Assembly: GCF_900156405.1 (NCBI RefSeq)
Contig: NZ_FTNN01000017.1
Coordinates: 1 to 64,000 of the forward strand
DNA: 64,000 nt
Direction of reading: 5' to 3'
Source of the DNA: Shewanella morhuae
GTDB lineage: Bacteria > Pseudomonadota > Gammaproteobacteria > Enterobacterales > Shewanellaceae
The notes beneath the pieces are model-generated. The model was not told the origin of the DNA. It did no database searches and saw nothing but the letters and a program-made list of their open reading frames with translations. The stretch's first letter is position 1; each line of letters starts with the position of its first letter. This document shows positions 16,322-25,311 of the stretch, piece after piece. A program made the translations under genes and the position numbers.

Positions 16322-16951
16322 TTATTGAATCCAAGGGCTCAACACTGATGGTGACACACTAAAACGTAATGATGTGATGTTGTCTAGCTCACTCGCCGCT
16401 AATTTAAAGCTACCTGTAATCTCTTGTTCACGGTTATCAATATAAACTACCACTGGTTGATCGGGTGAAAATTCAAAGTTTAATCCTGCTATTGGATCCC
16501 TAAAATAACGCATTGGAAAACCTTGCATGGTACCCAGTAGTGCATCCATTTCAGTATTGATTTGCTGTAAACGATGACGGTCGTATTGCGTTAACGTCTG
16601 TTTAGCTCTAACTTGCATTGCGATAGCACACCCTGCTGCGCTACCAGCAAAGTTAAGATTCACTAAGGTTCGCTCATTCTTCAAATCATCATCCAATGGA
16701 ATAAATAACCTTTGAGCATCAGTATAGGTCAATGGCGTTGAAGTTTTTTCATTGGAAATAGTCCCATTTTCAATCAAACAGTTTTGTTGTTTAGGGACGC
16801 TAAAAGCAACTTCAACAAGTTGGTAGTTACCTTTATTAACTTGCTTCAATCTATCATAAAAAGCTTTATATTCAAGGGATATAGTCTCAGCATGGGTACT
16901 CGCTGCCAATAAACAAAAACAACCTAACCACCATTTTTTATACATCGACAT
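16322..16951 (-). CDS. DUF2987 family exported protein
   Basis: The product has 209 residues. The signal peptide (1-21, WWLGCFCLLAASTHA) is followed by a mature domain starting ETISLEYKAFYDRLKQVNKGNYQ, which I associate with DUF2987 of Shewanella and relatives. Cys58 and Cys108 could form a periplasmic disulphide. Its start overlaps the bax-like gene by 14 bp, so the two are one operon. Function unknown. Confidence 0.75.
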   Translation of the reverse strand: MSMYKKWWLGCFCLLAASTHAETISLEYKAFYDRLKQVNKGNYQLVEVAFSVPKQQNCLIENGTISNEKTSTPLTYTDAQRLFIPLDDDLKNERTLVNLNFAGSAAGCAIAMQVRAKQTLTQYDRHRLQQINTEMDALLGTMQGFPMRYFRDPIAGLNFEFSPDQPVVVYIDNREQEITGSFKLAASELDNITSLRFSVSPSVLSPWIQ

Positions 16952-17750
16952 TCACCAAATACTTTTCATTATGACGTAACATATCTAGAAGCTCATCAAT
17001 ATAAGCATCTTGCCTTTCTGAATAATTCACTAAACCGTAAATCAATTGTTCAGCCTTCAGCTCTAGCTCCTGTGAGCGTAAATCGGCACGAATTGAGCGG
17101 AATAAAGCATAGGCGGTGTTAGAATTAAGGTTACGCATATAGGAGGCCACTGATTCATCCACTGAAACAAAAACCTTAACTTCATGCGACTTACCTGAGC
17201 CTCGCGAGGATGGCACTATGCCGCAGCCTGACGAAAAACACCATTCACCAAAAAAATTAAATCCTTCTTTTGCAAAACGAGAACTGCCCCAACCGGACTC
17301 GTTTGCCGCTTGGATTAACACCATAGATTCGGGTACGATATCAACACGTTTTAATAAACTATTTAAAGATTTAGTATCTGTATTTCGTGCTGCATATTGA
17401 TACTTATCAAATAACTCATTAAGTAATCCACGTTGAGTTTCAGATAAACTCTTGCCGTTATCGATTAAGTCGAGTACCTCATTGATAAAGTCACGTTCCA
17501 TCGAAATAATCGCATTTTGCTGTTGCACAATGGGACGTAAAAAATCAAAAAAGGCTTTCTTTTTTTCAACAATATCGTTGACCGTTGAAAAGTCAGGAAC
17601 TTGAGTAACAGGATCGACCGCGTTAACTAATCGAGTCGCAACAGAAGGTGCATCATTAATCGTTGGAATAATCCACACTCTTAATGAAAAAATAGCGACG
17701 ATGACCATGGCTAATGCCAATGTAAACGAACCAATTCTACCTATTTTCAA
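16938..17750 (-). CDS. bax: Bax-like glucosaminidase-domain protein
   Basis: The product has 270 residues. One N-terminal membrane anchor (about 9-30) precedes a periplasmic region and, from about 135, a mannosyl-glycoprotein endo-beta-N-acetylglucosaminidase-like domain with Glu151 in QAANESGWGSSRFA, the usual catalytic acid, then FNFFGEWCF and two Cys that may form a disulphide. It probably trims peptidoglycan. E. coli Bax is a similar length. Confidence 0.85.
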   Translation of the reverse strand: MKIGRIGSFTLALAMVIVAIFSLRVWIIPTINDAPSVATRLVNAVDPVTQVPDFSTVNDIVEKKKAFFDFLRPIVQQQNAIISMERDFINEVLDLIDNGKSLSETQRGLLNELFDKYQYAARNTDTKSLNSLLKRVDIVPESMVLIQAANESGWGSSRFAKEGFNFFGEWCFSSGCGIVPSSRGSGKSHEVKVFVSVDESVASYMRNLNSNTAYALFRSIRADLRSQELELKAEQLIYGLVNYSERQDAYIDELLDMLRHNEKYLVNVDV

Positions 17751-18057
17751 TAGTTCACCTTTGGTTTTACGCCTTCTCAGGCAAAATAAAGTGCGGATTA
17801 TAAGCTATTTGTTAGATTTAACGAAATTTGCCTCAAATCACATCAATAAATTCGGGTACAATACCCACCGTAAATCACATCTGTCAGTTGAACGACCCGC
17901 GCTCGCCACTTTTCAGTGTAATCTTTGATTGAGCTTTTATTCTAAGGTTCCGCAATTGCCATTATGTATGACAATATTTGATCATCTATCATCGCGCTTA
18001 ACACAGACTTTAAGGATGAAAATGATTTTCTCGGGTATTCAGGAAGGATAAACCCAG
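17751..18057. other. Intergenic region, bax-like / yvcK
   Basis: A divergent promoter region. AGGAAGGA at 18041-18048 is the SD of yvcK. No operator was recognised and no gene is supported. Confidence 0.5.
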
Positions 18058-18981
18058 ATGCAGTATTTGATGTTAAATCAATTTAAACATGTCGTCGCTA
18101 TCGGCGGAGGCCATGGTTTAGGTCGCGTATTATCTTCACTCGATTTTTTAGGCAATCGCCTCACTGGTATTGTTGCTACCACAGATAATGGCGGTTCTAC
18201 AGGCAGGCTTCGAGCTGAACAAGATTGTATTGCATGGGGCGACCTACGTAATTGTTTGTCCCATCTCGCTTATCGCCCATCAGTCGGCTCACAGCTTTTT
18301 GAATACCGTTTTCAGGGGCAAACCGAGCTCAGTGGTCATAATCTGGGAAATTTAATGCTACTGGCATTAGATCAACTCTGCGTGCGCCCGCTTGAGGCGG
18401 TGAATCTTATTCGTAACTTGCTCAAGATAGAGACTCAGCTGATTCCTATGTCTGAGCAACCTACTCATTTAGTTGCCCTTCGAGCCTCGGGTAGTAAAGT
18501 GTTTGGTGAGACAAATGTCGACAGCATGGATGAGGCGCCTATAGCGTTGTGCCTTGAGCCCCAAGTTGATGCGACCTTTGAGGCCTGTGAGGCTGTACGT
18601 AATGCCGAGTTAATTATTTTAGGCCCAGGAAGCTTTTTAACCAGCATCATGCCTCCACTATTGCTACCTAAGTTCGCCAAAAGCTTAGCCGCAACAAAGG
18701 CGCAAGTTATTTTTATTGATAACCTCACCGAAGAAACCTCTCCAGCGGGTCAATTTAGCATTGAACAACGCATTGCTTGGTGCCATCAAGTGATCGGCAA
18801 GCCGGTGATCAGTAAAGTACTATGCCATGGTGAAAAAATACGTTTAGGTTCGTTGATTAACTTCTTTCCGCTAAAAAATCGACATAATCCTAATTTGCAT
18901 GATCAGACTAATCTATTGGATGCATTAAGTGCCCTGCTGCGGATAAAACAGGAGTTCACGCAACAACCTCTCGCCTGTTAG
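18058..18981 (+). CDS. yvcK: YvcK/CofD-like UDP-sugar-binding protein
   Basis: The product has 307 residues. The N-terminal VVAIGGGHGLGRVL nucleotide-binding loop (about 12-25), VATTDNGGSTGRLR (about 40-53) and DLRNCL are diagnostic of the YvcK family (gluconeogenesis factor; E. coli YbhK). In Bacillus, YvcK binds UDP-GlcNAc and is needed for growth on gluconeogenic carbon; its role in Shewanella is not known. An alternative start at 18070 gives four fewer residues. Confidence 0.9.
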   Translation: MQYLMLNQFKHVVAIGGGHGLGRVLSSLDFLGNRLTGIVATTDNGGSTGRLRAEQDCIAWGDLRNCLSHLAYRPSVGSQLFEYRFQGQTELSGHNLGNLMLLALDQLCVRPLEAVNLIRNLLKIETQLIPMSEQPTHLVALRASGSKVFGETNVDSMDEAPIALCLEPQVDATFEACEAVRNAELIILGPGSFLTSIMPPLLLPKFAKSLAATKAQVIFIDNLTEETSPAGQFSIEQRIAWCHQVIGKPVISKVLCHGEKIRLGSLINFFPLKNRHNPNLHDQTNLLDALSALLRIKQEFTQQPLAC

Positions 18982-19012
18982 CGTTTAGAGTGAATTATTA
19001 ACTAAAAACAAT

Positions 19013-19040
19013 AAAGGACAGCCAATGCTGTCCTTTAGTT
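19013..19040. terminator. Bidirectional terminator between yvcK and aminotransferase
   Basis: AAAGGACAGC (19013-19022), loop CAAT, GCTGTCCTTT (19027-19036), then AGTTTTAT. It lies between convergent genes and can serve both. Confidence 0.85.
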
Positions 19041-19063
19041 TTATCTTATAATCCGTTAAGTAT

Positions 19064-20257
19064 TTATAATACTTGCGCTATAGCTTTACAGATCGCAGGC
19101 ATATTGGTCTTCGTCATCCCAGCTACGCTGATACGGCCAGAACCCACAATGTAAACACCAAACTCATCTTTCAGACGCGCAACTTGGGCTTTGTTTAAAC
19201 CCGAAAAACTAAACATACCATTTTGGCGAGAAATAAAACTAAAGTCCTGTGTCACGCCTTCTGCTTTCAAGCTATTAACAAATAGCGTACGCATTTCAGC
19301 TATACGCTCACGCATTTCTGTCACTTCCTGCACCCACATTGCTTTAAGTGCGGCATCACCAAGTATGGTGCTGACGATCAGCGCGCCATGGGCTGGAGGA
19401 TTAGAATAGTTAGCGCGTATGGTGCGTTTAACTTGGCTAAAGGCACGCGCTGCGGCATCGGCATTTTCGGCGACCACAGTCACCGCACCGATGCGCTCAT
19501 TATACAAACCAAAGTTTTTAGAAAAAGAATTAGCAATCAATAATTCAGGCACCTTAGCAGCCACTAAGCGTAAACCTGCTGCATCTTCTTCAATTCCTGC
19601 ACCAAAGCCTTGATAAGCAAAATCAAACAGTGGTACCAGTTTCTTATCGGCACACAGTTGGGCTACGAGTTCCCATTGCGCTAAGGTCAAGTCGATACCC
19701 GTTGGGTTATGGCAGCAACCATGTAATAGCACGATATCGCCTACATTCGCGCTAGACAGATCTGTCATCATGGTATCGAAATCAATATCATGGGCATCGG
19801 CTTGATAATAGCCGTACTCTTTTACCGCTAAGCCTGCCGTTTCAAAAATATTTTGGTGGTTCGCCCAGGTTGGATTACTAACCCAAATAGTGTGTGAATC
19901 TGTATTACGCAGTAAAAATTCGGCAGCAATGCGTAGTGCACCAGTACCACCAGGAGCTTGTGCAGTGGCTGCGCGGCCAGAAGATATAAACTCACTGCCT
20001 TCACCAAATAACAGCGATTGCACTGCGTGGTTATAGGCTTGCACGCCTTCAATGCCTAAGTAATTTTTAGTCTTCTCTTGCTCAAGTAATATAGCTTCTG
20101 CTTTTTTCACTGATGCAAGTACAGGAGTCTGACCGGCCTCATTCTTATAAATACCCACACCAAGGTTTACTTTATTCTGGCGAGGATCAGCTTTAAATGT
20201 ATCGGTTAAACCAAGAATTGGATCGGCGGGTGCAAGTACAACTTCAGAGAAAATCAT
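19064..20257 (-). CDS. Aromatic/aspartate aminotransferase
   Basis: The product has 397 residues, a class I PLP aminotransferase of the AspC/TyrB type. The PLP lysine is in SFSKNFGLYNER (about residue 247); NPTWANHQ and LHGCCHNPTGID are the family's substrate/cofactor segments, and the C-terminal Arg is in GRISVAGM. It moves amino groups between aspartate or aromatic amino acids and 2-oxoglutarate. AspC versus TyrB cannot be settled by eye. Confidence 0.93.
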   Translation of the reverse strand: MIFSEVVLAPADPILGLTDTFKADPRQNKVNLGVGIYKNEAGQTPVLASVKKAEAILLEQEKTKNYLGIEGVQAYNHAVQSLLFGEGSEFISSGRAATAQAPGGTGALRIAAEFLLRNTDSHTIWVSNPTWANHQNIFETAGLAVKEYGYYQADAHDIDFDTMMTDLSSANVGDIVLLHGCCHNPTGIDLTLAQWELVAQLCADKKLVPLFDFAYQGFGAGIEEDAAGLRLVAAKVPELLIANSFSKNFGLYNERIGAVTVVAENADAAARAFSQVKRTIRANYSNPPAHGALIVSTILGDAALKAMWVQEVTEMRERIAEMRTLFVNSLKAEGVTQDFSFISRQNGMFSFSGLNKAQVARLKDEFGVYIVGSGRISVAGMTKTNMPAICKAIAQVL

Positions 20258-20577
20258 GACTACTTATCCTAAATGTTCACGTGTAGGGAAAATTTCGAGT
20301 TATTTATACCACTGTCTTATCAGGTGTAATAGACCCAAAAGCCGCTTACTATTGAAATGCATATTTTATCAAAGATTAATCAATATAATTTGATTATTAT
20401 TGATTAATTGTAAACAAAAAGCCTATTTTTTTAAAAAAATGCATTTACAGTATCTAGACTACACTTTTATTTTTCGGTTTGTTATTAGGATAAAAGAAAC
20501 TAGACATCAGCACTGCCACAAAACTACAAATAGTGCTGAGGAAATATTGGATAAATACGCTAAAAAAATCTAAAACA
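20258..20577. other. AT-rich intergenic region
   Basis: This carries the promoter region of the aminotransferase gene (minus strand). It is very AT-rich around 20360-20450. No gene and no clear operator were recognised. Confidence 0.5.
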
Positions 20578-20604
20578 AAAAAGCCCTGACTAATGTCAGG
20601 GCTT
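20578..20604 (-). terminator. Terminator of the tRNA operon
   Basis: AAGCCCTGAC (20581-20590), loop TAAT, GTCAGGGCTT (20595-20604); read on the minus strand it is followed by a T-rich stretch. It is nine bases after tRNA-Leu. Confidence 0.9.
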
Positions 20605-20612
20605 ATTTGTTT

Positions 20613-20698
20613 TGGTACCCGAGGCCAGACTTGAACTGGCACGCTTATTCAGCGAGGGATTTTAAATCCCTTGTGTCTACCGATTCCACCACTCGGGC
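20613..20698 (-). tRNA. leuZ: tRNA-Leu(TAA)
   Basis: 86 bases including an encoded CCA. The acceptor stem GCCCGAG/CTCGGGT, a long variable arm, TTCAAGTC in the T loop and the anticodon loop TTTAAAA with TAA identify it. It is the last gene of a Gly-Gly-Cys-Leu operon, much like glyW-cysT-leuZ of E. coli. Confidence 0.97.
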
Positions 20699-20745
20699 AA
20701 ACTCTTTACATTAACAACGGGAATCATGTCATTAACGCTTTATTT

Positions 20746-20819
20746 TGGAGGCGCGACCCGGAGTCGAACCGAGATCGGCGGATTTGCAATCCGCAGCATA
20801 GCCATTCTGCCATCGCGCC
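20746..20819 (-). tRNA. cysT: tRNA-Cys(GCA)
   Basis: 74 bases with encoded CCA; acceptor stem GGCGCGA/TCGCGCC, anticodon loop TTGCAAA with GCA. It lies between tRNA-Gly and tRNA-Leu in one operon. Confidence 0.97.
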
Positions 20820-20843
20820 AAAATCACCAAATTCATTAAAATT

Positions 20844-20919
20844 TGGAGCGACATATCGGGTTCGAACCGATGACCTATACCTTGGCAAGGTATCGCTCTA
20901 CCAACTGAGCTAATGTCGC
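20844..20919 (-). tRNA. tRNA-Gly(GCC), copy 2
   Basis: 76 bases with encoded CCA; stem GCGACAT/ATGTCGC, anticodon loop TTGCCAA with GCC. Identical to the copy at 20962-21037. Confidence 0.97.
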
Positions 20920-20961
20920 AGAATCTGTATTAATGATTTGGTAAATCACTAAGTTTTAATT

Positions 20962-21037
20962 TGGAGCGACATATCGGGTTCGAACCGATGACCTATACCT
21001 TGGCAAGGTATCGCTCTACCAACTGAGCTAATGTCGC
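20962..21037 (-). tRNA. tRNA-Gly(GCC), copy 1
   Basis: 76 bases, identical to the neighbouring copy. It is the promoter-proximal gene of the tRNA operon. Confidence 0.97.
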
Positions 21038-21100
21038 CTATTACTGCGCTACATCAGTGGAACCTATGCTAGGCACGCTTTCCCTTGACTGCGGATTGGC

Positions 21101-21128
21101 ATTCTACCGATTTGGACCCCAGAGTCAA
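21101..21128 (-). promoter_or_regulatory. Promoter of the tRNA operon
   Basis: On the minus strand TTGACT (21128-21123) and TAGAAT (21106-21101) are separated by 16 bp, about 63 bases before the first tRNA-Gly. A near-consensus sigma70 promoter. Confidence 0.7.
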
Positions 21129-21409
21129 TCAACAATTTTTAAAAAATGATCTAAGCCGCATCGTTTGTCCAATAAACCGCCACAACGTCACTAAACTGAT
21201 GATTCATTAATCCATTTAAGGATTCATTTTAGAGATTTTTTACCGATACCCATGCCAATACTGCTTATGATAAAACTCGACAGATAAGCAGTGGTTCATG
21301 GAATGATTACTGCAAGAACAATAAAATGCGAAATAGAGAAAAACAAAAGCGCCCATTTTACTGGACGCTTATTTGACAAGCAGCTAAAGCTCTTAATGTT
21401 TCAAAAGGC
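21129..21409. other. Intergenic region, tRNA operon / GAPDH-like gene
   Basis: No gene or clear regulatory site was recognised; it lies downstream of the minus-strand GAPDH-like gene and upstream of the tRNA promoter. Confidence 0.4.
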
Positions 21410-22843
21410 TTACGCAGGTAATGACAGTGTCGTTAAACCCAGCATAGTTTGCATTACGCCCACCACTTGGCAGCTGTAGCCAAACTCGTTGTCGTACCAT
21501 ACATAAAGAATGGCACGCTTACCTTCTGCGATGGTCGCTTGCGAATCAACCACACCCGCGTAGCGAGAACCAACTAAATCACTCGACACAATCTCGGTTG
21601 AGTCGGTGTAATCAATTTGATTTTGTAGTGGTGATTGCAACGCCGTATCTTTCAGGTACTCGTTAAGCTCGTCTTTACTGGTCTCTGCATTTAAATTCAT
21701 GCTGATGATGGCCATAGAGACGTTCGGTGTGGGTACACGAATCGCATTACCGGTTAACTTTCCTGCTAACACAGGTAGTGCTTTAGCAACGGCTTTCGCA
21801 GCGCCGGTTTCCGTGATCACCATGTTTAATGGAGCACTACGACCACGACGGTCGGCAGTATGATAGTTATCAATCAAGTTTTGATCGTTGGTATAAGAGT
21901 GAATTGTCTCAACGTGACCATTCTCAATACCATACTTATCGTTAACGGCTTTTAGCACCGGCGTAATCGCGTTAGTAGTACAACTTGCAGCAGAAACGAT
22001 AATATCTTCTGCGGTAATATCGCCTTCGTTAACACCGTAAACAATATTTTTGATTGCGCCTTTTGCAGGAGCTGTCAGTAATACTTTGCTGGCACCAGGG
22101 CTTTTAAGATGTAAACCCAAACCTGCTTCATCTTTCCAAATACCTGTATTATCAACGATTAATGCATCACTGATATCATATTTAGTGTAATCCACTTCAT
22201 CCGGTGAATTTGCATAGATCACTTGAATATACGTACCATTAGCGATGATAGCATTGTTATCTTCGTCAACTTCTACAGAGCCATTGAAGGGACCATGGAC
22301 AGAGTCTCGACGTAGTAAACTGGCACGCTTCTCTAAATCGCCCTTTTTACCGCCACGTAACACGATAGCGCGTAATCTTAGCTTGTTGCTGCGACCTGTG
22401 CGCTCAATTAGCAAGCGCGCTAATAAACGCCCAATACGGCCAAAGCCATAAAGCACGACATCACGCGGCGCAACATCATCCGCATGGTCAATGGCATCGG
22501 CCAATTCTTTTGCCATATAACTTTCAATTTCACTAACATCGGTATGATCGCGCCAGTAATTTACAGCTAGCTTACCGATATCGACTTTACATTGTTTAAC
22601 CGCAAGCTTGCTCAGCGCTTGAACAAAAGGAAAACTCTCACGTAAACGTAATTTTTCACCAACATGGCGACGGACTAAACGGTGCGCTTTAATGATTTCA
22701 ATCGTAGAAGCATTGAGTAAAGGTTTACCATAAACCACGACTTCAACGCCCTGATTACGGTATAACTTGCCTAACAAAGGTTGCATTGCCTCTGCCATTT
22801 CAAAACGTTCTTGCCAACTTTGTAGGTGTTTATCAGCGCTCAT
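21410..22843 (-). CDS. Long-form glyceraldehyde-3-phosphate dehydrogenase
   Basis: The product has 477 residues. The GAPDH core starts around residue 128 with VLYGFGRIGRLLARLL (NAD Rossmann loop); the catalytic Cys is in AASCTTNAITP (about 288) and the catalytic His in ETIHSYTND. The first 125 residues form an extension absent from ordinary 330-340-residue GAPDHs and predicted to be helical. This long form occurs in Shewanella and some other gammaproteobacteria; its exact role relative to the short enzyme at 24143 is not known to me. Confidence 0.88.
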   Translation of the reverse strand: MSADKHLQSWQERFEMAEAMQPLLGKLYRNQGVEVVVYGKPLLNASTIEIIKAHRLVRRHVGEKLRLRESFPFVQALSKLAVKQCKVDIGKLAVNYWRDHTDVSEIESYMAKELADAIDHADDVAPRDVVLYGFGRIGRLLARLLIERTGRSNKLRLRAIVLRGGKKGDLEKRASLLRRDSVHGPFNGSVEVDEDNNAIIANGTYIQVIYANSPDEVDYTKYDISDALIVDNTGIWKDEAGLGLHLKSPGASKVLLTAPAKGAIKNIVYGVNEGDITAEDIIVSAASCTTNAITPVLKAVNDKYGIENGHVETIHSYTNDQNLIDNYHTADRRGRSAPLNMVITETGAAKAVAKALPVLAGKLTGNAIRVPTPNVSMAIISMNLNAETSKDELNEYLKDTALQSPLQNQIDYTDSTEIVSSDLVGSRYAGVVDSQATIAEGKRAILYVWYDNEFGYSCQVVGVMQTMLGLTTLSLPA

Positions 22844-23008
22844 TTACAGATCCTTTATCTCACTTTTCAATAAAATGTACTGAAAGGTTTGAGTAACATG
22901 ACGAAAAGACCAATAATCTAATGCGGGTTTTAGGGAAAACCCTGTTTTGGTCGGCGCCATTGTAATGAAAGTCGCGCGTTGTTTCCAGCAAGATGTTTTC
23001 TGTAAATC

Positions 23009-23023
23009 TGTAATTTTATTAGA
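23009..23023. promoter_or_regulatory. HexR-like operator in the divergent region
   Basis: TGTAATTTTATTAGA matches the HexR-type palindrome TGTAATWWWATTACA with one mismatch. It lies 24 bp before the DUF2989 start and 165 bp before the long-form GAPDH start. HexR is the sugar-catabolism regulator of Shewanella; assignment is by motif only. Confidence 0.45.
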
Positions 23024-23047
23024 TAAAATCACCATCCGGAGCCTATT

Positions 23048-23938
23048 TTGAGACGAAATTTAGTAATAATTACATCATTTAGCCTAGGGATGAGCTTTTT
23101 GGGTCTTATCGGTTGTGATAATGGTCGAAACATCCAGTCTATTTGTAAAAATAATCCTGAAATTTGTGCCGATTTGCACAAGGATAGTTGGTGTTTAGCT
23201 GAAAAAACTAAAATTATCCAAAATCGTTACGCACTAAAAGACAGCGAAGTAACCACAGGGAAACAACTCTACATACAATTAACTAACCTTGAGGACTATA
23301 GTCGTTGTATCGAACTGGCATCAGGTGTACAGCATATCATCCACACGGAACGCACTGCAGACCGAGCCAGAGCCTTCAGGTTAAGCAATCAAAATCTAAG
23401 TTTATTACAAGAACAAACCCGTGAACGCCAAGATCCTTTTATGTCTTACTATCAATGGACACGTTTTGGTGATACTGACGCGTTAGCTCGTTTTTTAGCA
23501 CTGGAAAATACCGGTGAGATAACTGATCCGTTTTTGCTTGCACAAGTGGCAACCTACTACAGCAATCGTAATGCTATAAAAGCTCAGCAACTCTATCTTA
23601 AAGTGTTTGCAGAAATCCCATTTGATGATTTTGATGTCAACTGGTTACTTGGACTCGCTTCGACTTATCGGCAAACACAGCAATTGGATAAAGCCTATAT
23701 GTTAACGAAAGCAAATTTACTACTTACGCAGCAGAAGTATTCAGAGCAAAAGATGATAGCCTTACTCGGTGGTGATAAGTTACTCGCAGCAGAGTTAGAT
23801 CTGAAGGCACAAACGCTTATCGATTCTCTAAAAAATGACAGTTATCCATTAAGTTTGGTCAAAACATGGCTTGAGTCTCAACCCGTAGCGACCAAAACAA
23901 ACTCATCCCCCTTACCCGTACACTCTGACGAAAAATAG
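23048..23938 (+). CDS. DUF2989 family lipoprotein
   Basis: The product has 296 residues. The start is TTG at 23048, supported by CCGGAG six bases upstream and by the complete signal peptide it gives, ending in the lipobox LIGC. The mature part carries CKNNPEICADLHKDSWC and later helical repeats (YYSNRNAIKAQQLYLKVF) that look TPR-like, as in DUF2989. Function unknown. It lies between two GAPDH genes. Confidence 0.8.
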   Translation: MRRNLVIITSFSLGMSFLGLIGCDNGRNIQSICKNNPEICADLHKDSWCLAEKTKIIQNRYALKDSEVTTGKQLYIQLTNLEDYSRCIELASGVQHIIHTERTADRARAFRLSNQNLSLLQEQTRERQDPFMSYYQWTRFGDTDALARFLALENTGEITDPFLLAQVATYYSNRNAIKAQQLYLKVFAEIPFDDFDVNWLLGLASTYRQTQQLDKAYMLTKANLLLTQQKYSEQKMIALLGGDKLLAAELDLKAQTLIDSLKNDSYPLSLVKTWLESQPVATKTNSSPLPVHSDEK

Positions 23939-24074
23939 ATACAAACTAAGATGGCAGACGCTTGCCATCTTGTAATTTTTTACTCAGTTAATGCGTAAAA
24001 AATAGCAATTACGCGATCAATGTATAATAAATCTTAATTTGTTACGTAATATCGCCGTAAAAAACCGATTTAAC

Positions 24075-24109
24075 TTGACGATAGCTGTCAGTTTGGTAAT
24101 TTTACTACT
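24075..24109 (+). promoter_or_regulatory. gapA promoter with overlapping HexR-like site
   Basis: -35 TTGACG (24075-24080), 16-bp spacer, -10 TAATTT (24097-24102). GGTAATTTTACTACT at 24095-24109 fits TGTARTWWWAYTACA except at the two end bases and covers the -10. Confidence 0.45.
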
Positions 24110-24142
24110 AATTGAATTTTATAATCACCAGAGGGATATGAG

Positions 24143-25153
24143 ATGACTATCCGTGTAGCAATAAATGGCTATGGCCGTATCGGTAGAAACGTTTTACGCG
24201 CCTTGTACGAAAGCGAAAAAGCTTATCCAATCAAGATTGTCGCTATTAATGATTTAGGCGATGCTTCAATCAACGCTCACTTGACTAAATACGATTCTGT
24301 TCATGGTCGTTTTAATGCCAAGGTTGACCATGATGATGAAGCTATTTATGTGAACGGCGATAAGATCCTCACCTTCCAAGAACGTGATCCAGCAAAACTG
24401 CCTTGGGCTGAATTGCAAGTTGACGTAGTTTTTGAATGTACGGGTATTTTCACATCTAAAGAAACCGTGCAGCCACATTTAACGGCTGGAGCGAAGAAAG
24501 TAATTATTTCTGCTCCAGGTAAAAACGTCGATGCGACTGTTGTTTACGGTGTGAACAACAACGTACTGACCTCAGATATGACTGTTATTTCAAATGCTTC
24601 TTGTACTACTAACTGTTTAGCGCCTTTTGCTAAGCCGCTAAATGACGAGATTGGTATTGAATCAGGTTTGATGACGACTATTCACGCCTATACTAACGAT
24701 CAACGTTTATCTGACGTGTATCACACAGATTTACGTCGTGCCCGTGCAGCAGCAGTGTCGATGATCCCAACTAAAACAGGTGCCGCAGCGGCAGTTGGTT
24801 TAGTTGTACCTGAGTTACAAGGTAAATTTGACGGTTTAGCGGTTCGTGTTCCTACCATTAACGTATCACTGGTAGATTTATCTTTCATCGCGGCCCGTGA
24901 CACTACGGTTGAAGAAGTGAATGCTATTATCGAACGCGCAGCCAGCATTGCGCCATTGAGCGAAGTGTTAGCGGTGAACAAAGAGCCATTAGTGTCTATC
25001 GACTTTAACCACAATGCGTTCTCTTCAAATTTTGACGCCACTCAAACCCGTGTGAACGGACGTTTAGTTAAAGTGATGTCTTGGTATGATAACGAGTGGG
25101 GATTCAGTAACCGCATGTTAGATAACGCAGTTGCACTGATGAACGCCAAGTAA
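24143..25153 (+). CDS. gapA: Glyceraldehyde-3-phosphate dehydrogenase, type I
   Basis: The product has 336 residues, the usual length. RVAINGYGRIGRNVLRAL is the NAD loop; Cys153 in NASCTTNC is catalytic, with His in TTIHAYTNDQ. It catalyses the phosphorylating oxidation of glyceraldehyde 3-phosphate. TTIHAYTND and MIPTKTGAA favour GAPDH over erythrose-4-phosphate dehydrogenase (Epd), whose corresponding region differs. SD AGAGGGATA precedes the ATG. A terminator follows. Confidence 0.93.
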   Translation: MTIRVAINGYGRIGRNVLRALYESEKAYPIKIVAINDLGDASINAHLTKYDSVHGRFNAKVDHDDEAIYVNGDKILTFQERDPAKLPWAELQVDVVFECTGIFTSKETVQPHLTAGAKKVIISAPGKNVDATVVYGVNNNVLTSDMTVISNASCTTNCLAPFAKPLNDEIGIESGLMTTIHAYTNDQRLSDVYHTDLRRARAAAVSMIPTKTGAAAAVGLVVPELQGKFDGLAVRVPTINVSLVDLSFIAARDTTVEEVNAIIERAASIAPLSEVLAVNKEPLVSIDFNHNAFSSNFDATQTRVNGRLVKVMSWYDNEWGFSNRMLDNAVALMNAK

Positions 25154-25199
25154 TTAAACGCAAAATTATCTCGCTTTTTAGATAACGCGTTACTCAATC

Positions 25200-25226
25200 A
25201 AGCCTCGCATTCGCGGGGCTTTTTAT
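25200..25226 (+). terminator. Terminator of gapA
   Basis: AGCCTCGC, loop ATTC, GCGGGGCT followed by TTTTATT; one G-T pair in the stem. Confidence 0.85.
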
Positions 25227-25311
25227 TGCTTTAGATTCAATAAAAATCCCCACACTATGGCAGGGATTATTTATCAAACTGAAGTAGCCTGAATAACATA
25301 TTTAACGATGC

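Noticed and set aside
20746..21037. Tandem repeats at 20844-21037 as a mobile element or CRISPR
   Set aside because: They are two identical tRNA-Gly genes in a tRNA operon; no CRISPR-like regular spacing occurs anywhere in the window.
24143..25153. Erythrose-4-phosphate dehydrogenase (epd)
   Set aside because: The catalytic-His and substrate segments (TTIHAYTND, IPTKTG) follow GAPDH rather than Epd, and no pgk or fba is adjacent.
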